DNA of 64,000 nucleotides from Streptomyces sp. WZ-12 (lineage in GTDB: Bacteria > Actinomycetota > Actinomycetes > Streptomycetales > Streptomycetaceae): assembly GCF_028898845.1 (NCBI RefSeq), contig NZ_CP118574.1, positions 4,747,001-4,811,000 on the forward strand. Direction: 5' to 3'. The notes below the pieces were generated by a model that was given only the letters and a program-made list of their open reading frames with translations, was not told where the DNA came from and did no database searches. Numbering within the stretch: the first letter of the stretch is position 1; each line of letters starts with the position of its first letter. Position numbers and translations under genes: made by a program. Of this stretch, positions 1 to 8,584 are shown one piece after another.

Positions 1-1071
1 GAAGATGCCCGGGTCGCCGCCGGAGACCACCGCGACCCGGCGGCCCCGGCGGGCCAGGTCCAGGGCGAACTCGGCGCGCTCGGACTCGACCTTGTTGTCG
101 GTGGCGTGCCGGCGCTGGCCCGGGCGTACCGGGACGCGGTCCAGGTACGTGGCGTAGCCGACGAGGTCGTCGGCGGCGGCCAGGGCGCCGCGGGATTCCG
201 GGGTGAGCCAGCGCGGACCGGCCGGCCCGGTGCCGACCACGACCACCTCGCCGGCGTCCGCGGCGGCCGGCTCCGGCTCCTCGGCCGCGGTGGCGATGCG
301 GCTGGGGACGACCGCGACGGAGAAGTACGGAACGCTGTCGGCGTCTATGTCGGACAGCGCGCCGGTGCGCTCCCCGGCCATCGTGGCGCGCTCGACGTAG
401 CGGGCCTCCGGCATCCGGCCGGAGCGCTCCAGGGCGCGGCGGACGGTGGGGAAGGTGCGGCCCAGCTTCATCACCACCGCGGAGTCGGTGGCGCTCAGAC
501 GGGCCGTCAGCTCTTCCTCGGACAGCGTGCCGGGGAGGACGGTCAGCACCTCGTCGGCCTCGGTGAGGGGGGTGCCCAGCCGGGCCGCGGCGGCGTTGAT
601 GGAGGTGACGCCGGGCACGACCTCGGTGGGGTAGCGGTGCGCCAGCCGCTTGTGCATGTGCTGGTACGAGCCGTAGAAGAGCGGGTCGCCCTCGGAGAGC
701 ACCGCGACCGTGCGGCCGGCGTCGAGATGGGCCGCGAGCCGCGCCGCCGCCGCCTCGTAGAACTCGTCCAGGGCGCCGCGGTAGCCGCCGGGGTGGTCGG
801 TCGACTCGGTGGTGACCGGGTAGACCAGGGCCTCCTCGATGTGGTCCGGGCGGAGGTGCGGGGCGGCGATGGAGCGCGCGATGGAACGGCCGTGCCGGGC
901 GCTGTGGTACGCCACCACATCGGCCTCGGCGATGACCTCCACCGCCCGCACGGTCATCAGGGACGGGTCGCCGGGGCCGAGGCCGACGCCGTAGAGGCGT
1001 CCGGTGGAGTGCCGCGGGGAGTGTGCGGCCGGCTGGTCCGGCGCACCGCTGGGGGACTGCTGCTCGCGCAC
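1..1071 (-). CDS. cobIJ: CobI-CobJ fusion, precorrin-2 C20- / precorrin-3B C17-methyltransferase (3' end outside window)
   Basis: Bifunctional S-adenosylmethionine-dependent corrin methyltransferase of the aerobic cobalamin pathway. Read on the minus strand, the N-terminal half begins GRLYGVGLGPGDPSLMTVRA, the CobI signature, and continues through LSEGDPLFYGSY. After about 245 residues a second methyltransferase domain starts (VVVVGTGPAGPRWLTPE) and reaches VVSGGDPGIF, the CobJ SAM-site motif, where the window ends. The gene is therefore truncated by the window, not broken. The GTG at 1071 has AGGAGG seven bases upstream; a second GTG at 1077 overlaps the cobH stop. Translation is coupled to cobH. 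The fusion is common in actinomycetes. Confidence 0.9.
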   Translation of the reverse strand, partial: MREQQSPSGAPDQPAAHSPRHSTGRLYGVGLGPGDPSLMTVRAVEVIAEADVVAYHSARHGRSIARSIAAPHLRPDHIEEALVYPVTTESTDHPGGYRGALDEFYEAAAARLAAHLDAGRTVAVLSEGDPLFYGSYQHMHKRLAHRYPTEVVPGVTSINAAAARLGTPLTEADEVLTVLPGTLSEEELTARLSATDSAVVMKLGRTFPTVRRALERSGRMPEARYVERATMAGERTGALSDIDADSVPYFSVAVVPSRIATAAEEPEPAAADAGEVVVVGTGPAGPRWLTPESRGALAAADDLVGYATYLDRVPVRPGQRRHATDNKVESERAEFALDLARRGRRVAVVSGGDPGIF

Positions 1072-1073
1072 GC

Positions 1074-1706
1074 TCACTCCTCCTCGCTCGCCAGGGCGTT
1101 GAGCGCCGCCGCGGCCATGGCGCTGCCGCCGCGCCGCCCGCGCACCACGATGTGCTCCAGCTTCGACGGGTGGCCGATCAGCGCGTCCTTGGACTCGGCC
1201 GCGCCGATGAAGCCGACCGGGATGCCGAGGACGGCGGCGGGGCGCGGCGCCCCCTCCTCGATCATTTCGAGGAACCGGAAGAGGGCGGTGGGGGCGTTGC
1301 CGAAGGCGACCACGGCGCCCTCCAGCCGGTCCCGCCACAGTTCGAGCGCGGCGGCGCTGCGGGTGGTGCCCATCCGGGCGGCCAGCTCCGGAACGGCCGG
1401 ATCGCCGAGGGTGCACAGCACCTCGTTGTCCGCGGGCAGTCGCTTGCGGGTCACGCCGCTGGCCACCATGGTGGCGTCGCACAGGATCGGCGCACCGGCG
1501 CGCAGCGCGGCCCGGGCACTGGCCACGACGCCCGGGGTGAAGGCCAGGTCGCGGACGAGATCGACCATGCCGCAGGCGTGGATCATGCGGACCGTGACCC
1601 GGCTGACATCGGCGGGCAGTTCGGACAGGTCCGCCTCGGCGCGGATGGTGGCGAAGGACTGGCGGTAGATGGCCGCCCCGTCCTTTTCGTAGTCGAACGC
1701 GGTCAC
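1074..1706 (-). CDS. cobH: Precorrin-8X methylmutase CobH
   Basis: Isomerises precorrin-8X to hydrogenobyrinate by moving the C11 methyl group to C12. The protein of about 210 residues has the family core: [22 protein letters not shown] near the start, the catalytic-region [20 protein letters not shown], and [14 protein letters not shown] followed by [14 protein letters not shown]. Start chosen as the GTG at 1706, because it aligns with other CobH N-termini and overlaps the cobG stop by four bases; the open frame reaches further upstream without homology. It lies between cobG and cobIJ in one tightly overlapping operon. Confidence 0.93.
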   Translation of the reverse strand: MTAFDYEKDGAAIYRQSFATIRAEADLSELPADVSRVTVRMIHACGMVDLVRDLAFTPGVVASARAALRAGAPILCDATMVASGVTRKRLPADNEVLCTLGDPAVPELAARMGTTRSAAALELWRDRLEGAVVAFGNAPTALFRFLEMIEEGAPRPAAVLGIPVGFIGAAESKDALIGHPSKLEHIVVRGRRGGSAMAAAALNALASEEE

Positions 1707-3217
1707 TTGAGCCTCGGGGTCGTGGGTTGAGGGGTGGAAGAGGGGTGTGGGGCGTCGGCGGGGGGTGCCAAGTCCCGTGTGCCAGGGGCCGGTTCGGCCC
1801 GTACGCAAGAAGCCGGACCTTGTGGTGTTTCACGTGAAACGGCGCTCGGTCGGGGCGTTTCACGTGAAACATCCGCCGGGGCCGTGGAGTTGGAGCGCAC
1901 GGCGGTGGTGCGGTATCCGTCGGGCGTCGCCAGGACGTCGATCCAGGCGCCGTGCGGATGACCGCAGCGCCGTGCGCAGCCCGACCAGTGGACGGGCGGG
2001 CCGACGGGCGGGGCGGAGTCGCCCGCCGGGACGGGCCGGCCCGTGGCGAGGGCGGCCGACGCATCGCTCCGCACGTCCGTCAGGGACTTGGCGCAGCCGG
2101 GGAGGCCGGTGCAGGCGGTGACCCCGCGCCACGGCGAGGCCGGGTCGGTGACCAGACCGGCGGCGGCGAACTCGCCCAGCCGTCGGTCCGCCGCGCTCGC
2201 CGGCAGGCCGGGGACGACGATGCCGCGCCAGGGCGTGAGGCGCAGCGCGCCGGAGCCGTCCGCCGCGGCGACCTCGGCCAACAGCCGCCACTGGCCCGCG
2301 GTCAGCCGGCCGAGCGGCGCCAGGACCACCAGCGCGCGGCGGCCGCCCGGGCCCTCGACCGGGCCGGGGACGGCGGCATCGGCGTACGGCACCGCCGGCC
2401 GCGGGCCGGTCGCCGCCGCGTGGGCGGCGGGCTCGGCGGTGATGCCCGCGGCCCGCAGCGCACCCCGCACGTCGTGGACGGTGAGCGGGCGCGCGGCGGG
2501 GAGTTCGCGGACCCGCCAGGCGCCGCTGTCGCTCTCGGCCGCGGCGGCCAGGAAGGTCTCGGCGGCGATCAGCGCCGCCCGCGGGACGTCGTCCGCCGCG
2601 ATCCGCAGCGCCGCCGGGTCCTCGCCGACGCGGAGCAGCGCCCCGTGCCCGGACGCCGCCCCCGGGGCGAACGCGGTGCCCGCCGGGGCCCGTCGGCCGG
2701 ATTCTGCGAGCAAGGTCACATCGCCGCCGAGCCCCGCCACATCGCCCCGCCCGTCGTCGAGGACGAACAGGAAACGGCCCGAAAGGGCCGTCGCCGGCTC
2801 GCTCGCGCACAGCAGCGCATCCAGGCTCCGGGCCCACCACCGCACGTCGGAGGGGGTGTGGTGGTCCAGCCCGGCCAGCGGCGAGGCCAGCACGTTGCGG
2901 ATCCGCTCATGACGGACCGACGGCAGCAGCCCGGCGTCGGTGAGGAGGGCGGCCAGGCGGCCGCCGCAGTCGTCGGGCAGGCCGCGGAGTTCGACGTTGC
3001 CGCGGGAGGTGAGCGAGAGGTGGCCGTCGCCGAGGAGTTCCGCGGCGTCCGCCAGCGCGCGGGCCTGGGATGCCGTCAAGTCCCCTGCGGGCAGCCGGAC
3101 TCGGGCCAGTTCGCCGTCGGCGGCGGGATGCAGTCGCAGCGCTCCCGGGCAGGCGTCACCGCGGTCCCGTACGGGCGGTCCGGCCCGGTCGGGGCGTCGA
3201 GAGGGGGAGGGCGGCAT
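1703..3217 (-). CDS. cobG: Precorrin-3B synthase CobG
   Basis: Monooxygenase of the aerobic cobalamin route, related to sulfite/nitrite reductases, converting precorrin-3A to precorrin-3B. The two nitrite-reductase-like half domains are visible ([18 protein letters not shown] and [14 protein letters not shown]). The Fe4S4/siroheme-type cysteine motifs [10 protein letters not shown] and [10 protein letters not shown] lie in the C-terminal half. ATG 3217 is preferred, with ATG 3229 as an alternative; neither has a strong ribosome site. The last 60 or so residues are an unconserved Pro-rich tail that twice reads VSRET, the translation of two parS sites embedded in the gene. It is divergent from cobN. 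Confidence 0.88.
   Translation of the reverse strand: MPPSPSRRPDRAGPPVRDRGDACPGALRLHPAADGELARVRLPAGDLTASQARALADAAELLGDGHLSLTSRGNVELRGLPDDCGGRLAALLTDAGLLPSVRHERIRNVLASPLAGLDHHTPSDVRWWARSLDALLCASEPATALSGRFLFVLDDGRGDVAGLGGDVTLLAESGRRAPAGTAFAPGAASGHGALLRVGEDPAALRIAADDVPRAALIAAETFLAAAAESDSGAWRVRELPAARPLTVHDVRGALRAAGITAEPAAHAAATGPRPAVPYADAAVPGPVEGPGGRRALVVLAPLGRLTAGQWRLLAEVAAADGSGALRLTPWRGIVVPGLPASAADRRLGEFAAAGLVTDPASPWRGVTACTGLPGCAKSLTDVRSDASAALATGRPVPAGDSAPPVGPPVHWSGCARRCGHPHGAWIDVLATPDGYRTTAVRSNSTAPADVSRETPRPSAVSRETPQGPASCVRAEPAPGTRDLAPPADAPHPSSTPQPTTPRLK
1827..1840. other. parS: parS centromere site
   Basis: Perfect 14-base palindrome GTTTCACGTGAAAC, the Streptomyces ParB-binding consensus. 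It sits inside the 3' end of cobG and encodes VSRET there. Another perfect copy starts 30 bases further on. Confidence 0.93.
1857..1870. other. parS: parS centromere site
   Basis: Second perfect GTTTCACGTGAAAC, 30 bases centre to centre from the first and also within the cobG reading frame (VSRET again). Confidence 0.93.
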
Positions 3218-3319
3218 GGCGGCGAGCATACCTACGCGTCGGATCCCGGAACCGGGGTGAGGGGGGCGTACGGGCGGCCCCTCCAGGCGGGCTCCCGCGG
3301 CTCGGCCGCAGCCCTTACT

Positions 3320-3475
3320 ATGCAGGTCGGCGGGTCGGCTGACCCGCCGGACGCCAGCGACGGCGCCAAGGGAGGAAGCCCGGTGAGAATCCGGCGCGGT
3401 CCCGCCACTGTGAACCCGGCCACCGCCGGGTGAGCCAGGAACTCCCGCCGTCCATACGACCACCCGGGGCGTGGA
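3320..3475 (+). promoter_or_regulatory. Cobalamin (B12) riboswitch upstream of cobN
   Basis: The leader contains the conserved core of the class I cobalamin riboswitch in order: a paired GC-rich P1/P2 region around 3325-3360, AAGGGAGGAAGCCCGGTGAGAA-like P3/P4 core (about 3369-3390), the near-invariant GCCACTGTGA around 3406, and the B12 box GAGCCAGGA near 3432. The cobN GTG follows about 50 bases later, so ligand binding could hide the cobN ribosome site. Repression of cobN by adenosylcobalamin is the expected outcome. Exact ends are approximate. Confidence 0.9.
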
Positions 3476-3497
3476 ATCCCCGAGGAAGGGCTGCGCC

Positions 3498-6400
3498 GTG
3501 ATCCTGCTGTTGTCGACCTCCGACACCGATCTGCTCAGCGCCCGCGCGGCCACGGGTCCCGTGCCGTTCCGGCTCGCCAACCCCGCCCGCCTCGACGTCG
3601 CCGAGCTCCCCGGGCTCCTGGAGGGCACCGACCTCGTCGTGGTCCGCCTGCTCGGCGGCATCCGCGCCTGGGAGGACGGCCTGGACGTGCTGCTGGCCGC
3701 GGACCAGCACCGCCCGGTCGTCGTCCTCACCGGCGAACAGGCCCCCGACGCCCAGTTGATGGCGGCGTCCACGGTCCCGGTCGGCATCGCGGCCGAGGCG
3801 CACGCCTACCTCGCGCACGGCGGCCCGGCCAACCTCGACCAACTGGCCCGGTTCCTCAGCGACACCGTGCTGCTCACCGGCCACGGCTTCGAGCCGCCCG
3901 CGGCCGCGCCGTCCTGGGGCCCGCTGGAGCGCCCCGCCTCGGAGGCGACCGGCCCGACGGTGGCCGTGCTCTACTACCGCGCCCACCACATGAGCGGCAA
4001 CACCCGCTTCGTCCACGACCTCTGCGACCGGATCGAGCGGGCCGGCAGCCGCCCGATGCCGCTCTTCGTCGCCTCGTTGCGCGCCCCCGAGCCGGAGTTG
4101 ATCGAGGAGCTGCGCGCGGCCGACGCCATCGTCACCACCGTCCTGGCGGCCGGCGGCACCAAGCCCGCCGAGGCGTCCGCGGGCGGCGACGACGAGTCCT
4201 GGGACGCCGGCGCGCTGGCCGGCCTGGACGTGCCGATCCTCCAGGCGCTCTGCCTGACCGGGTCGCGGGCCGACTGGGAGGCGAACGACGAGGGGCTCTC
4301 GCCGCTCGACGCCGCCTCGCAGATCGCCGTGCCCGAGTTCGACGGGCGGCTGATCACCGTGCCGTTCTCGTTCAAGGAGATCGACGAGGACGGCCTCCCG
4401 GTCTACGTCGCCGACCCCGAACGGGCCGCCCGGGTCGCCGGGATCGCCGTCCGGCACGCCCGGTTGCGGCACATCCCGGCCGCCGAGAAGCGGCTGGCGC
4501 TGGTGCTGTCGGCGTACCCCACCAAGCACTCCCGGATCGGCAACGCGGTCGGCCTGGACACCCCGGCCAGCGCCGTCGAGCTGCTGCGCCGCCTCCGGGC
4601 CGAGGGCTACGACTTCGGCACCGAGCCGGTGCCCGGCCTGGCGTCCGGCGACGGCGACGAGTTGATCTACGCCCTCATCGAGGCCGGCGGCCACGACCAG
4701 GAGTGGCTGACCGAGGAGCAGTTGGCCCGCAACCCGGTCCGGATACCGGCCGCCGACTACCGCCGCTGGTACGCCACGCTGCCGCGGGAGCTCCGCGACT
4801 CCGTGGAGGAGCACTGGGGCCCGCCGCCCGGCGAGATGTTCGTCGACCGCAGCCGGAACCCCGAGGGCGACATCGTGCTGGCCGCCCTGCGCCGCGGCAA
4901 CCTGCTGATCCTCATCCAGCCGCCGCGCGGCTTCGGCGAGAACCCGATCGCGATCTACCACGACCCCGATCTCCCGCCCTCCCACCACTACTTGGCGGCC
5001 TACCGCTGGATCGCCACGCCCGCCGCCGACGGTGGCTTCGGTGCCGACGCCATGGTCCACCTCGGCAAGCACGGCAACCTGGAGTGGCTGCCCGGCAAGA
5101 ACGCCGGCCTGTCCGCCGCCTGCGGCCCGGACGCGGCCCTCGGCGACCTGCCGCTGATCTACCCGTTCCTGGTCAACGACCCGGGCGAGGGCACCCAGGC
5201 CAAGCGCCGGGTGCACGCCACCCTCGTCGACCACCTCGTCCCGCCGATGGCCCGCGCCGACTCCTACGGCGACATCGCGCGCCTGGAGCAACTGCTCGAC
5301 GAGTACGCCGCGATCTCCTCGATGGACCCGGCCAAGCTGCCCGCCATCCGCGCGCAGATCTGGACCCTGATCCAGGCCGCCAAGCTGGACCACGACCTCG
5401 GCCTGGAAGAGCGCCCGGAGGACGACGGGTTCGACGACTTCCTGCTGCACGTCGACGGCTGGCTCTGCGAGGTCAAGGACGCGCAGATCCGCGACGGCCT
5501 GCACGTGCTGGGCGCCGCCCCGGCCGGCGCGGCCCGGGTCAACCTCGTCCTGGCCATCCTGCGCGCCCGGCAGATCTGGGGCGGCACCTCCGCGCTGCCC
5601 GGGCTCCGCGAGGCGCTCGGGCTGGACGAGTCGGCCGCCACCCGCACCGCGGCCGACGACGCCGAGGCCGTCGCCCGCGGCCTCGTCCAGGCCATGGAGG
5701 ACGCCGACTGGGACCCGGCTGCGGTCTCCCGGGTCGCCGAGGGCCACCCGGAGGCGGTCGCCGCGATCCTCGACTTCGCCACCCGGGAGGTCGTCCCGCG
5801 GCTGTCCGCCACCACCGCCGAACTCGACCACGCGGTGCACGCGTTGAACGGTGGCTTCGTCCCGGCCGGCCCGTCCGGCTCGCCGCTGCGCGGCCTGGTC
5901 AACGTCCTGCCGACCGGCCGCAACTTCTACTCCGTCGACCCCAAGGCCGTGCCGTCGCGGCTCGCCTGGGAGACCGGACAGGCGCTCGCCGACTCGCTGT
6001 TGGCCCGCTACCGCGACGACAACGGCGACTGGCCGCAGTCGGTGGGCCTGTCCCTGTGGGGCACCAGCGCGATGCGCACCTCCGGCGACGACGTCGCCGA
6101 GGCGCTGGCGCTGCTCGGCGTCCGGCCCGTGTGGGACGACGCCTCGCGCCGGGTCACCGGCCTGGAGGCGATCCCGCTCGACGAGCTCGACCGTCCCCGC
6201 ATCGATGTCACCCTCCGCATCAGCGGCTTCTTCCGCGACGCGTTCCCGCACGTCATCGGCCTGCTCGACGACGCGGTGCGGCTCGTCGCCTCTCTCGACG
6301 AGCCCGCCGAGGGCAACTTCGTCCGGGCCCACGCCCAGGCGGACCTCGCGGCGCACGGGGACGAACGCCGCGCCACCACCCGGATCTTCGGCTCCCGCCC

Positions 6401-7100
6401 CGGCACCTACGGTGCGGGCCTGCTCCAGCTCATCGACTCCCGCGACTGGCGCACCGACGCCGACCTCGCCGAGGTCTACACCGTCTGGGGCGGCTACGCC
6501 TACGGGCGCGGGCTGGAGGGCCGCCCGGCCCGGGAGGAGATGGAGACCGCCTACAAGCGCATCGCGGTGGCCGCCAAGAACACCGACACCCGCGAGCACG
6601 ACATCGCCGACTCCGACGACTACTTCCAGTACCACGGCGGGATGGTCGCCACCGTCAAGGCACTCAAGGGCAAGGCCCCCGAGGCGTACATCGGCGACTC
6701 GACCCGCCCGGAGACGGTCCGCACCCGGACGCTGGTGGAGGAGACCTCCCGGGTCTTCCGCGCCCGGGTCGTCAACCCCCGTTGGATCGAGGCGATGCGC
6801 CGCCACGGCTACAAGGGCGCCTTCGAACTCGCCGCCACCGTGGACTACTTGTTCGGCTACGACGCCACCACCGGCGTCGTCGCCGACTGGATGTACGACA
6901 AGCTGGCCCAGACCTACGTCCTGGACCCGGAGAACCGCGCCTTCCTCCAGGAGGCCAACCCCTGGGCGCTGCACGGCATCGCCGAGCGCCTGCTGGAGGC
7001 TGAGTCCCGCGGCATGTGGGAGAAGCCGGACGCGGAGACGCTGGCGGCGCTGCGGGAAGCCTTCCTGGAGACCGAGGGCGAGCTGGAGGGCGAGGACTAA
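3498..7100 (+). CDS. cobN: Cobaltochelatase subunit CobN
   Basis: Large subunit (1200 aa) of the ATP-dependent cobalt chelatase that inserts Co(II) into hydrogenobyrinic acid a,c-diamide together with CobS and CobT. It is recognised by YYRAHHMSGN, SAYPTKHSRIGNAVGLDTP, the His-rich HLGKHGNLEWLPGK substrate-site motif, and GLVNVLPTGRNFYSVDP. Length is normal for CobN. The GTG at 3498 follows GAGGAAGGG with an eight-base spacer and gives the usual VILLLSTSDTDLLSAR start. The riboswitch in the leader makes it B12-repressed. CobS/CobT are not in the window. Confidence 0.97.
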   Translation: MILLLSTSDTDLLSARAATGPVPFRLANPARLDVAELPGLLEGTDLVVVRLLGGIRAWEDGLDVLLAADQHRPVVVLTGEQAPDAQLMAASTVPVGIAAEAHAYLAHGGPANLDQLARFLSDTVLLTGHGFEPPAAAPSWGPLERPASEATGPTVAVLYYRAHHMSGNTRFVHDLCDRIERAGSRPMPLFVASLRAPEPELIEELRAADAIVTTVLAAGGTKPAEASAGGDDESWDAGALAGLDVPILQALCLTGSRADWEANDEGLSPLDAASQIAVPEFDGRLITVPFSFKEIDEDGLPVYVADPERAARVAGIAVRHARLRHIPAAEKRLALVLSAYPTKHSRIGNAVGLDTPASAVELLRRLRAEGYDFGTEPVPGLASGDGDELIYALIEAGGHDQEWLTEEQLARNPVRIPAADYRRWYATLPRELRDSVEEHWGPPPGEMFVDRSRNPEGDIVLAALRRGNLLILIQPPRGFGENPIAIYHDPDLPPSHHYLAAYRWIATPAADGGFGADAMVHLGKHGNLEWLPGKNAGLSAACGPDAALGDLPLIYPFLVNDPGEGTQAKRRVHATLVDHLVPPMARADSYGDIARLEQLLDEYAAISSMDPAKLPAIRAQIWTLIQAAKLDHDLGLEERPEDDGFDDFLLHVDGWLCEVKDAQIRDGLHVLGAAPAGAARVNLVLAILRARQIWGGTSALPGLREALGLDESAATRTAADDAEAVARGLVQAMEDADWDPAAVSRVAEGHPEAVAAILDFATREVVPRLSATTAELDHAVHALNGGFVPAGPSGSPLRGLVNVLPTGRNFYSVDPKAVPSRLAWETGQALADSLLARYRDDNGDWPQSVGLSLWGTSAMRTSGDDVAEALALLGVRPVWDDASRRVTGLEAIPLDELDRPRIDVTLRISGFFRDAFPHVIGLLDDAVRLVASLDEPAEGNFVRAHAQADLAAHGDERRATTRIFGSRPGTYGAGLLQLIDSRDWRTDADLAEVYTVWGGYAYGRGLEGRPAREEMETAYKRIAVAAKNTDTREHDIADSDDYFQYHGGMVATVKALKGKAPEAYIGDSTRPETVRTRTLVEETSRVFRARVVNPRWIEAMRRHGYKGAFELAATVDYLFGYDATTGVVADWMYDKLAQTYVLDPENRAFLQEANPWALHGIAERLLEAESRGMWEKPDAETLAALREAFLETEGELEGED

Positions 7101-7126
7101 CGGTCCCGCACGGAGCGACGGGGCGG

Positions 7127-7142
7127 TGTTTCACGTGAAACA
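7127..7142. other. parS: parS centromere site
   Basis: Perfect 16-base TGTTTCACGTGAAACA in the short gap after cobN. This is the extended bacterial parS consensus. Confidence 0.95.
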
Positions 7143-7219
7143 CCGCCCCGCGCACGCCACATGAGCGCGGCCGCTCCTCAACTCTCCTTGCCACTGGAGC
7201 CGTTCGGCGAGGGCCGGCC

Positions 7220-7957
7220 TCAGCTTCCCGCGGTCCGGGCGCGGAGCTCCCCGTTGTCGGTGGTCAGATCGAGCTGGTACGGCCCGGCCGGGTCGTCGTG
7301 GACGCCGATCCGCTTGGCGCCGTTGTCGGTCCGCGCGGACACCCGGTAGTGGGCGTCCGGCACGGTGACCGTGAGCGCGCCGTTGGACGTCTGGGCCCGG
7401 ACGTTCTGCGGGGCGGTCGTGGTGAGGTCGATCTCGCCGTCGGTGGTCCTGGCCTCAACGCCCTTGCCCGCCAGGCCCTTTCCGGTGATCGCGCCGTTGC
7501 TGGTGCGCACGTTCACCGGCCCGGACACCCCGTCCAGGTCGATCTCCCCGTTGCTGGTGGTCACCCGCACCGCGGCCACCGTGGACAGGCTCAGCGAGCC
7601 GTTGGAGGTCCCGCCGGTCACCGGGACGGTGCCGGGCAGATCGACGGTGTAGTCCACCGAGCAACCGTCGCCGCAGCCGCCGAGCACCAGCGTCCCGTCC
7701 TCGACCCTGTGCGTGGGCCCCTGCGGCTTGTCGCCCCGGTAGGTGACCTTGCGGTGCACGCTGACGGTGTCCCCGCCCTTGCCGCCGTGCAGCGTCACGC
7801 CGCCGTTGCCGGTGTCCACCCGCACCGACGTGATCTTCTGCGACAGCGTGGCGTCGTCGGAGAAGGTCTCGCCGGCCACCAGGCTGCACGCGCCGAGGGC
7901 CAGTACCCCGGCCCCGGCCAGCGCCGCCGTCCCGATGAAGCGGACGCTCCTGCGCAT
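7220..7957 (-). CDS. DUF4097-family beta-repeat lipoprotein
   Basis: Predicted extracytoplasmic lipoprotein of 245 aa. The N-terminus RRSVRFIGTAALAGAGVLAL is a lipoprotein signal peptide and LGAC is the lipobox, with Cys about residue 24. The rest is a repeated TSNGxI/TDNGxL pattern (for example VRTSNGAITGKG, ARTTDGEIDLTT, LTTDNGELRART), typical of the DUF4097 right-handed beta-solenoid. ATG 7957 follows GGGGGA. The biochemical role of the family is unknown. It stands alone, downstream of an unannotated leader of about 250 bases shared with the DUF1876 gene. Confidence 0.75.
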   Translation of the reverse strand: MRRSVRFIGTAALAGAGVLALGACSLVAGETFSDDATLSQKITSVRVDTGNGGVTLHGGKGGDTVSVHRKVTYRGDKPQGPTHRVEDGTLVLGGCGDGCSVDYTVDLPGTVPVTGGTSNGSLSLSTVAAVRVTTSNGEIDLDGVSGPVNVRTSNGAITGKGLAGKGVEARTTDGEIDLTTTAPQNVRAQTSNGALTVTVPDAHYRVSARTDNGAKRIGVHDDPAGPYQLDLTTDNGELRARTAGS

Positions 7958-8209
7958 GAAATCCCCCCGGAATCCGTTCCGTTCATGGCTCCGGGTGTGC
8001 CCGTCGCCCCGTGTCCCGAGCTCGGGTGGGCGGCGTGCCGGCCGCCGCTCCGGGCTGGATGACGACGACTCTAGGCAGCCCGTGGCCCGCCCGACCATGG
8101 GGCTATCCCCCGCAACGGGACGGGTGCAGGCTTCCGGGTGCGGCCCCTGGGCGCCGGTGCGACGCTGAAGTGGTCGGGACTGTTCCCCTGCGGTAGGAGG
8201 AGGCTTCCG

Positions 8210-8584
8210 GTGACCGGCACGGGTGAGCGTAGGAAGACGTGGAACGCCGAGATCAGCATCGTCGAGGCCGGCACCGAGGTGCGGGCCGAGGTCCGGCTGC
8301 GCGGCAAGGAGGGCGGGCAGATCATCGGCGAGGGAACCGCCAAGTGCAATCCGGCCGACGAGAACGTCCCCGCCATCGGGGACGAGTTGTCGGTGGCGCG
8401 GGCGCTGTCGGACCTCAGCCATCAGCTCCTCAGCCGCGCCGCGCGTCAGCTCTCGATCGAGGAGATGTCCGGGCCGACCGTCAGCGTCACGGCCCCCGGC
8501 GTCGCCTGCGCCGACTCCACCGCCTTGACGCCCGGCAGTCGCGCGGCGAGCACCTCGGCCTGGGCCTTGAGGGCCGGCGGGTAG
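8210..8584 (+). CDS. DUF1876 domain protein
   Basis: Small soluble protein (124 aa) with the DUF1876 (dsRBD-like fold) signature: WNAEISIVEAGTEVRAEVRL, GEGTAKCNPADENVPAIGDELSVARALSDLSHQLL. The domain normally ends near residue 90. Here the frame runs another 35 residues or so with low-complexity sequence and overlaps the 3' end of the convergent LCP gene by 139 bases, so the tail looks like stop-codon read-on rather than a real domain. GTG 8210 has AGGAGG with a good spacer. Function unknown; family members are common in streptomycetes. Confidence 0.8.
   Translation: MTGTGERRKTWNAEISIVEAGTEVRAEVRLRGKEGGQIIGEGTAKCNPADENVPAIGDELSVARALSDLSHQLLSRAARQLSIEEMSGPTVSVTAPGVACADSTALTPGSRAASTSAWALRAGG

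Noticed and set aside
3318-6974. Very long minus-strand open frame opposite cobN (and similar ones at 22786-25830 and 30308-33154)
   Set aside because: Gly/Val/Arg/Asp-rich translations with no family motifs, lying exactly opposite well-supported genes. These are GC-bias shadows.
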